A DNA stretch of 64,000 nucleotides, taken from Sphingomonas sp. 3P27F8 (lineage in GTDB: Bacteria > Pseudomonadota > Alphaproteobacteria > Sphingomonadales > Sphingomonadaceae). The position numbers and the translations under genes are program-made. Below, piece by piece: positions 58,458 to 64,000 of this stretch. The notes beneath the pieces are model-generated. The model saw only the letters and a program-made list of their open reading frames with translations. It had not been told where the DNA came from and made no database searches. Position 1 is the stretch's first letter. Each line of letters starts with the position of its first letter. Where the stretch lies: contig NZ_SCNL01000003.1 in NCBI RefSeq assembly GCF_005502745.1, positions 124,001 to 188,000 on the forward strand, read 5' to 3'.

Positions 58458-59138
58458 ATGAACGACCCCACGAAGATCCGCCGCCTTTATGGCCGGCGCC
58501 AGGGCCATGCACTGCGCGCGGGCCAGGCTGCCCTGGTCGAGGACTTGCTGCCGCGCGTTTCAGTCCCCGAGAGCGGTCCGCTTGGCCCCCGTTCGCTATT
58601 CGGGGACGATCGCCCCCTTCAGATCGAGATCGGTTTCGGCGCGGGCGAGCACCTTGCCGGGCAGGCCGAGGCGGCGCCGGGCACAGGCTTCATCGGTTGC
58701 GAGCCGTTTCTCAATGGTGTGGTCGGCGCGCTCGGCCATATTCGCGACCGTGCGCTGGATAACATCCGCCTTCATATGGGCGATGCGCTGGATGTGATCG
58801 AGCGACTGCCGGATGCCAGCCTGAGCCGCGTCTACCTGCTGCATCCCGATCCCTGGCCAAAGGCGCGACACGCCAAACGCCGGATGGTAAACCACGGGCC
58901 GCTGGACCTGATCGCGGCAAAGCTGAAGCCGGGCTGCGAATTCCGGCTTGGCACTGACGATCCAACCTATTGCCGCTGGGCGATGATGATTCTCGATCAA
59001 CGTCGTGATTTCGAATGGACGGCGCGCGAGCCGCGCGATTTCCTCACGCGCCCCGCCGACTGGCCCGAAACGCGCTACGAGCGCAAGGCGCGACGACAGG
59101 GGCACGAGGTGTGGTATATGACCTTTCGCCGCCGTTAA
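58458..59138 (+). CDS. trmB: tRNA (guanine46-N7)-methyltransferase
   Basis: SAM-dependent enzyme forming m7G46 in tRNA. The 226-residue protein has the N-terminal RRLYGRRQGHALR, SAM site LQIEIGFGAGEHLAGQA, and the signature HPDPWPKARHAKRRMVN. The C-terminal RYERKARRQGHEVWYM is typical. It is the last recognisable core gene before an accessory-looking region; in relatives the ribosome-maturation rimP-nusA block often follows. Confidence 0.96.
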   Translation: MNDPTKIRRLYGRRQGHALRAGQAALVEDLLPRVSVPESGPLGPRSLFGDDRPLQIEIGFGAGEHLAGQAEAAPGTGFIGCEPFLNGVVGALGHIRDRALDNIRLHMGDALDVIERLPDASLSRVYLLHPDPWPKARHAKRRMVNHGPLDLIAAKLKPGCEFRLGTDDPTYCRWAMMILDQRRDFEWTAREPRDFLTRPADWPETRYERKARRQGHEVWYMTFRRR

Positions 59139-59520
59139 CCCGCCAGAGCTCGCAGTTGCCGCCGTTCTTACTCTAAGCCACTACGATACTTAAAGATTTC
59201 AGCGAAACGCGTGATTGCCCGGTGATTACTTTTCTTCGGCTGGGTCATGAGGTCTTTTGCTTCCGTTCACGCGAGTGAATATTTTTGGCCGCCCGCGTTA
59301 CTGGACAGCGAAATTGGACACATTGCCCGATCAAACGGCATCGAGCGAATGGCCGCACTTGCGAGCAGCCGACCAAACGTCGCACATGGTGCATCTCGCA
59401 GCCTCATGGCTTCCAATGACGCCTCCAGATACTATTCCCTCAGCCAGTAGCCATAGACAAATCGTCTCAAGGCTCATTGCGGAATGACAAGCTCGGTAGT
59501 TGATATTATGAGCGCAGGCT
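59139..59520. other. 382-base intergenic stretch with no supported gene
   Basis: Between trmB and the DUF2946 gene. Base composition is less GC-rich than the flanks. Two overlapping short open frames (59247-59450 and 59257-59487) show no recognisable motif and no good ribosome-binding site. It may hold a promoter for the accessory genes; no tRNA, repeat or palindrome was found. Confidence 0.6.
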
Positions 59521-59922
59521 GTGCACCGGCTGCGTCGCCTCGTCTTTGCCAATCGGCCCTTCGCCTGCGCGATCATCGCGCTGGCGTTGCTGCTGAAGAT
59601 CGCCATTCCAGCCGGCTTCATGCCGACTGTGTCCAATGGCCAGATCGTAGTGAGCATCTGCTCCGGCATGGGGCCCGCGACCATGGTGATGACCGTTCCG
59701 GGACTCGAGCACAAATCCGATAACGACGGTCATCCCGGCAAGGCCGAGCAGCCCTGCGCGTTCGCTGGTCTTTCTGCACTGTCGCTGCCGGCGGCTGATC
59801 CAATCCTGCTTGCTGCCGCGATCCTGTTTGTTCTGGCGTTGGGCACGCGTCCTCTGACGCTGTCTGCAAGCAGCATAGTCTCCTATCTTCGTCCTCCTCT
59901 GCGAGGACCTCCGGCACTCTGA
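59521..59922 (+). CDS. DUF2946-family small membrane protein
   Basis: A 133-residue protein with GTG start. A first hydrophobic helix (ACAIIALALLLKIAIPAGFMP) carries the IPAGFMP motif typical of DUF2946; then VVSICSGMGPATM, a His/Asp-rich loop (HKSDNDGHPGKAEQPCAFAG) and a second helix (ILLAAAILFVLALGT). The family is often found near metal-uptake or metal-resistance genes, but its function is unknown. A TonB-dependent receptor is downstream, which fits such a context. Confidence 0.8.
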   Translation: MHRLRRLVFANRPFACAIIALALLLKIAIPAGFMPTVSNGQIVVSICSGMGPATMVMTVPGLEHKSDNDGHPGKAEQPCAFAGLSALSLPAADPILLAAAILFVLALGTRPLTLSASSIVSYLRPPLRGPPAL

Positions 59923-60059
59923 TCGCAATCGCCGCTTGAGCGAGGGGGTCCGTGGGCGCGCTATGGCGTGCCTACGGATTGCGCGCTTACGCACCCGCGT
60001 CAGATTTGGCCCGCCCTGCGCTTCTAGGCGCTGGTCCCGGCCAGCCGAGGTTCTTTGCA

Positions 60060-60281
60060 ATGTCATCACTTGTCCTGCCGGCGACGCGTGGCCGGTACAC
60101 CATCCATGTCCACGCCGCGCCGTCCCGAATGCCGCCCTTCATCGCTTGGCTTCGCCAGGTTCGACGGTCCGCGTGGATTCTGATCGGACTGTGCTTGCTC
60201 TTCCGGATGGGCGACGCGCTGATCAGCCCGGATCTGAGTGCTGGTGGTGGTTTCGCCGCCGTTGCCGGGGTTGTCCAGTGA
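60060..60281 (+). CDS. Small hypothetical single-helix membrane protein
   Basis: A 73-residue frame from the ATG at 60060 (GAGG nine bases upstream) with one hydrophobic segment (SAWILIGLCLLFRMGDALI). No family is recognised. Starts at 59952 and 60129 are also possible. Support comes mostly from its stop, which overlaps a GTG start for the DUF2244 gene by four bases (GTGA), a typical coupling arrangement. Confidence 0.45.
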   Translation: MSSLVLPATRGRYTIHVHAAPSRMPPFIAWLRQVRRSAWILIGLCLLFRMGDALISPDLSAGGGFAAVAGVVQ

Positions 60282-60787
60282 CGGCGGCCCGCGGAGATCG
60301 CGGCAGACCGGGGCCCTGGGAGCAGCCCGTCAGCGAGGGTCTGGAAATCCGCATGAGCGCGCCGCGATCGGCGCTGCCCATTCAAGGCAAATATTTGCTC
60401 ATCACCGCCGGGTTGGCGGCAACAATCGTCTCGCTGCGCTTCGTCCTGCTCGGCGCCTGGCCGGTGCTCATCTTCTCCGCGCTCGACATCGGCGCGTTGG
60501 CGGTCGCCCTCCACATCTTCAACCGCGGGCCGGTTCCGGAAGAGCGTCTTAGGGTAGTCGATGGTCAAGTCGAGCTGGAGCGCCTCGACAATCGCGGTCG
60601 CCGGTCAAGCGTCAGGCTACCGGTCTTCTGGACGCGGCTGGAAGCTTCGGGACGCACGGAACTCGACTGCGACCTCTGGCTCGTCTTCCGGCGCGAGCGC
60701 CATCCCATCGGGCTTTGCGTCTCGGCGGCCGAACGACGGGCGCTTCAGCCCCGCATCGCTGCCGCGCTCGGCGCCGCCCGAAATTGA
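60278..60787 (+). CDS. DUF2244-family membrane protein
   Basis: A protein of up to 169 residues from a GTG at 60278, or 144 from an ATG at 60353. Two close membrane helices (YLLITAGLAATIVSLRFVLL and AWPVLIFSALDIGALAVALH) are followed by a cytoplasmic half with WLVFRRERHPIGLCVSAAER and RALQPRIAAAL, characteristic of DUF2244. Function unknown. The longer start overlaps the upstream stop and recovers the usual N-terminal segment. A partial copy of its C-terminus occurs at 63860-63997. Confidence 0.8.
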   Translation: MTAARGDRGRPGPWEQPVSEGLEIRMSAPRSALPIQGKYLLITAGLAATIVSLRFVLLGAWPVLIFSALDIGALAVALHIFNRGPVPEERLRVVDGQVELERLDNRGRRSSVRLPVFWTRLEASGRTELDCDLWLVFRRERHPIGLCVSAAERRALQPRIAAALGAARN

Positions 60788-60821
60788 AACAGCAAGAAAT
60801 CAGCTTCCAAGGGGGAATATC

Positions 60822-62921
60822 ATGAAGACTTCCATCATCGCGCTCGGTACGGCACTCGCCTGTGCTACCAGCTCATCCGCTCTCGCGCAGGATCATGAGC
60901 GGCCAAGCGACGCTGATATCGTCGTCACCGGCCAATATGCGCCGGACGAGCCCACCAGCGCGAGCAAGACCGGACAGCCGATCCTGCTGACTCCGCAATA
61001 GGTGCAGGTCGTCACCCGCCAGGTGCTGCGCGACCAGAATGCGATCACGCTGACCGATGCGGTGCGCAATGTCGCCGGCGTGTCTTCGGACTTCGGCTTT
61101 GGCGGCGCGACCGCGCCGCTGCTCGTCCTGCGCGGCTTCTCCACCGTCTCGATGACGACGCAGAGCTCGTTGTTCGGCAGCGGGACTTATTATCTCGATG
61201 GCGCCAAGGTGCGAGGCCTGCCCATCGATCTGACGAATGTTGAGGCGGTCGAGGTCGTCAAGGGTCCGGATTCGGTGCTGTTCGGCCGCGCCGAGCCCGG
61301 TGGTCTCGTCAACATCCGCTCCCGCCCGCTGGTGGCGGCGCGATCGGTAGAGTTCGACCAGACGGTCGGCGAATATGGCCTGTCGCGCAGTTCGGCGCGG
61401 ATCGGCGGAGCGCTGGATAGCGAACAGCATTGGCTGGCGTCCGTATCGGGCAGCTATCTCACCACCGATTCCAACCGTGACTATGTGGTCGAGCGGCTCG
61501 GCACGGTGAACGCATCGCTTGCCTGGGTGCCGAGCAGCGACACGCGCGTCGCGCTGACGGTCGGCTATTTCAACCACCGTTATCGCAATGACTATGGCAT
61601 CCCGTCGGACGGCGATCGGCCCGCGAACATCCCGTTGCACACCGCGTACAACGACGCGCCAATCCTGTCGAAGGACGAGACCCAGCTCTATCGGCTGGAC
61701 GTCGCCCAGGCAATTGGCAGCGGCTGGCAACTGAAGCTGCGCGGCATCCACATGCGCTCCGACACGCGCGAGGTTGACGTGGCCCCATATCGGCTCGACC
61801 TGACCACCGGCGAGGACGTGTTCGCCTCCTCGCGCCAGCTTGCCCGCTACTATTTCAACGTTCGTCCCGACGGGCATTTCCGGATGGACCAAGTCAGCGC
61901 CGATCTGTTGGGCGACGTCCGCACCGGCTCGCTCGTCCACAAGCTGGCGGTGAGCGTGGAATGGTTTCGCGAAGGCAAGACCGGCCTGTCCTATTTCCAG
62001 CAGGTGTCATCGGTGAGCGTCGACAAGCCGGCGCTCGGCAACACGCCCCCGCTCGACGTCAGCACCGCCGCGCCGGTCGACATCGTCGACCGCGACCGCT
62101 GGTACTCGGTCTCGGCTGAGGACAATATCGACTTCGGCGGCGGCGTCCACGCCGTGCTGGCGGTGCGGCAGGATTGGACCAGCACGATCTATTCGTCGCC
62201 GGGCCTCGCGCCAAACAAGGTCAGCTTCACCTCGCCGCGTGTCGGCGCGGTCTGGGAGTTCGCGCGCGGGCACGTGCTCTACGGCCAGTTCCAGCGCGGG
62301 CTTTCCGCCAATAACGGCGTCAATCCCGATGGCACCAAGCTCGATCCTGAAGTGGGGCGGCAGTATGAGATCGGCTACAAGTTCCAGTCGGCGGACAGGC
62401 GCTTCACGGCAACCGTCGCGGCCTTCGATCTGGTCAAGACCAATCGCGGCGACTTCACCTTCTTCCCGGTGATCCAGACGATCGGGCGTGCACGGTCGCG
62501 CGGTATCGAACTCGATTTCAGCGGCGCGATCACGCCGGAACTCTCGGTGATCAGCTCCTACGCCTACACCGATACCAAGGTGGACGGTGGCCCTCTGAAG
62601 TTGGCGAATACGCCCGAGCATGCGGCTAGCCTGTGGGCGCGCTACCGCATCATTCCCGGCGGCGTGATCGGCGGCGGTGCCTTCTACCAGGCCGACCGCT
62701 TCGGGGACGTCGGCAACACGGTGACTCTGCCATCCTATGTCCGCTTCGACGCCCAGGCGGCCTACAGCTTCCGCCTGAGCGGCGCCAACATGACCGCGCA
62801 GATCAACCTCAAGAACGTCTTCGACAAGCGCTACTATGTCTCCCAGCACCAGTTCTCGCCCGACTGGATTCAGCCCGGCGCGCCGCGCACGCTGACGGCT
62901 TCTTTGAGGGTCGAGCTGTGA
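60822..62921 (+). pseudogene. TonB-dependent siderophore receptor interrupted by an amber codon
   Basis: Outer-membrane receptor for ferric siderophores, about 699 codons. The ATG at 60822 follows GGGGGAA and encodes a signal peptide ending in SSSALAQ, then a TonB-box-like ADIVVTGQ. Codon 60 is TAG (60999-61001), inside the plug motif that reads LLTPQ-stop-VQVVTRQVL; relatives have Ser there (TPQSVQV), so a single TCG-to-TAG change explains it. The rest is intact: plug (LRGFSTVS, DGAKVRGLP, VVKGPDSVLFGRAEPGG) and a barrel ending in the family-typical aromatic region. A GTG directly after the TAG could restart translation but without a signal peptide. Could also be a sequencing error. Confidence 0.85.
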
Positions 62922-63838
62922 CGGGACTGGCTTCTCTCCTGAGGTTCGAGGCTGGCCTGCTTGCCGTCGCGCTATTCACGACAATGGCAGCTGCACAAAC
63001 GCCGGCAGGCGATGGGCAGGTCATTCCACTCTATGCGCCACACACCGTCACTCCGCTCGGCGTCCCGGAAACCCGGATAAAGCAGACGTCGGGCGACACG
63101 CTGATCTTCAATGTCAGCGAGCCGACGCTCGAACTGTTCCGGCCCGCACCCGGCCGAGCGAACGGCACGGCCATGATCGTTGCGCCGGGCGGAGGCTTCG
63201 TCGGGCTCGGCTATGAGGCCGGAGGAACCGACGTCGCCCGCAAGCTTGCAGAGCAGGGCATCACGGCATTCGTGCTCAAATATCGCACGATACGAAGCGC
63301 GCCCGATCCGATGCAGCTTCCACAAGTCCATCTCAGAGAGATGGAAATCCTCATGGCGCGCGCGAAGACAGGGGTTCCCACCGAGGCGCCACGCTTTGCC
63401 GGGGAGCCGCACGCGGTGGAGGACGGCGCGCGCGCCATGGCGGCCGTGCGCCAGCGCGCCGCCGAATGGGGCATCGACCCCAAGCGGGTGGGGTTCATCG
63501 GCTTTTCGGCAGGAGCCTTTCTCGCCGCCGATCTGGCGATCGGAGATAGAGCGTTGCGCCCGGACTTCGTCGCGCTGATCTATGGCGGCGTTCGAACCCC
63601 GGTCCCGGCGGACGCATCGCCAGCTTTCATCGCAGCGGCCGCGGATGATGAGTATCAGCCAAGGGACGCGGTGCTGCTTTACGACGCATGGCGGCACGCC
63701 GGCGCGGCGGCGGAACTCCATATCTATGAACGCGGCGGGCACGGCTTCGACCTGAAGCCGAAGGGCGCGACCAGCGACCATTGGTTCGAGCAACTGCTCT
63801 GGTGGCTGCGATCTCGCGGCCTGCTTCATCCGTCATGA
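62918..63838 (+). CDS. Secreted alpha/beta hydrolase (esterase-like)
   Basis: A 306-residue exported hydrolase from a GTG at 62918 that overlaps the receptor stop by four bases (GTGA). The signal peptide ends in TTMAAAQ. The fold shows an oxyanion loop VAPGGGFVGLGYE, nucleophile Ser197 in GFSAGAF, acid Asp243 or Asp244 in AADDEYQ and His275 in GGHGFDL, the pattern of the BD-FAE/xylan-esterase-like group. Coupling to a siderophore receptor suggests hydrolysis of an ester siderophore in the periplasm; that is inference. An alternative earlier start would lie inside the receptor gene. Confidence 0.88.
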   Translation: MTGLASLLRFEAGLLAVALFTTMAAAQTPAGDGQVIPLYAPHTVTPLGVPETRIKQTSGDTLIFNVSEPTLELFRPAPGRANGTAMIVAPGGGFVGLGYEAGGTDVARKLAEQGITAFVLKYRTIRSAPDPMQLPQVHLREMEILMARAKTGVPTEAPRFAGEPHAVEDGARAMAAVRQRAAEWGIDPKRVGFIGFSAGAFLAADLAIGDRALRPDFVALIYGGVRTPVPADASPAFIAAAADDEYQPRDAVLLYDAWRHAGAAAELHIYERGGHGFDLKPKGATSDHWFEQLLWWLRSRGLLHPS

Positions 63839-63859
63839 CCTCTGACCGAGCCATATCGA

Positions 63860-63997
63860 CTGAACCGACGCCTATCGAGGCGTCGCGAGAAGCACGAGCG
63901 TCACGCGGTCGTGACACGGATCGCGGTCGCCGAGCGGCGGGCGTTGATCCCACGCATCAACGCCGCACTCGCCAGCGCACCCAGCCGCACCGCATGA
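63860..63997 (+). pseudogene. C-terminal remnant of a second DUF2244 protein
   Basis: Downstream of the hydrolase one frame reads RRREKHERHAVVTRIAVAER and then RALIPRINAALASAPSRTA before a TGA at 63995. This matches the end of the DUF2244 protein encoded at 60278-60787 (RRERHPIGLCVSAAERRALQ and PRIAAAL) over about 35 residues. There is no start or upstream domain, since the frame reaches a stop at the end of the hydrolase gene. It appears to be a fragment of a homologous gene. Confidence 0.65.
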
Positions 63998-64000
63998 GAT

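Noticed and set aside
59247-59487. Two overlapping short open frames after trmB
   Set aside because: No ribosome-binding site, no motifs, and both overlap each other in different frames.
61002-62921. Separate shorter receptor gene starting at the GTG after the amber codon
   Set aside because: It would lack the signal peptide, TonB box and part of the plug, all of which are present in frame just upstream; an interrupted single gene is the simpler reading.

Overview
The window is a GC-rich chromosomal segment from an alphaproteobacterium, most probably a member of the Sphingomonadaceae (Sphingomonas or a close relative). The indications are the ChvG/ChvI pair divergent from an ATP-dependent PEP carboxykinase, the dusB-ntrB-ntrC-ntrY-ntrX-hfq-hflX-mazG order, the lptD-surA-pdxA-rsmA order, an Hfq made of two tandem Sm domains, and the phoH-ybeY-corC-lnt-metK-trmB order. 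Almost all of it is core genome. GC-rich codon use produces many long antisense open frames, which were discarded.

Layout. 0-4.7 kb: acid/envelope-stress two-component system, PEP carboxykinase, an NfeD/SPFH membrane pair. 4.8-8 kb: guaB, an RsmB-type rRNA methyltransferase, a TPR protein. 8-13.5 kb (minus strand): LPS assembly, periplasmic folding, PLP synthesis and rRNA dimethylation. 13.6-16.6 kb: pepA, holC, ndk, an acetyltransferase. 16.6-18.3 kb: a Pit phosphate transporter behind a Pho-box-like repeat. 18.4-28.2 kb: nitrogen-regulation block (dusB, NtrBC, NtrYX), then hfq, hflX and mazG. 28.3-36.5 kb (minus strand): a tightly packed operon for peptidoglycan turnover, dTMP kinase, DNA polymerase III delta', MetRS and several hydrolases. 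36.6-37.5 kb: a serine tRNA gene split at its anticodon loop by about 0.8 kb that carries an intact serine tRNA with the same anticodon. 37.5-49.9 kb: a VWA protein, a paired amidohydrolase set, a CoA-transferase, a sugar MFS transporter, an orphan [2Fe-2S] protein, GST, SppA, a Fur-family regulator, an acyltransferase and MiaB. 50-59.1 kb: phoH-ybeY-corC, a three-gene insertion, then lnt-metK-trmB.

59.2-64 kb looks accessory: DUF2946, a small membrane protein, DUF2244, a TonB-dependent siderophore receptor interrupted by an in-frame amber codon, a secreted alpha/beta hydrolase, and a remnant of the C-terminus of a second DUF2244 protein. The receptor and hydrolase overlap by 4 bases and look like an uptake-plus-hydrolysis unit, flanked by homologous DUF2244 sequence.

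The points most worth a second look are the split tRNA-Ser island, the amber-interrupted receptor in its DUF2244-flanked cassette, the asymmetric tandem Hfq, a perfect 10-bp-arm palindrome in front of metK, and the Pho-box-like repeat in front of pit. No CRISPR array, intact insertion sequence, phage or obvious defence system was seen.
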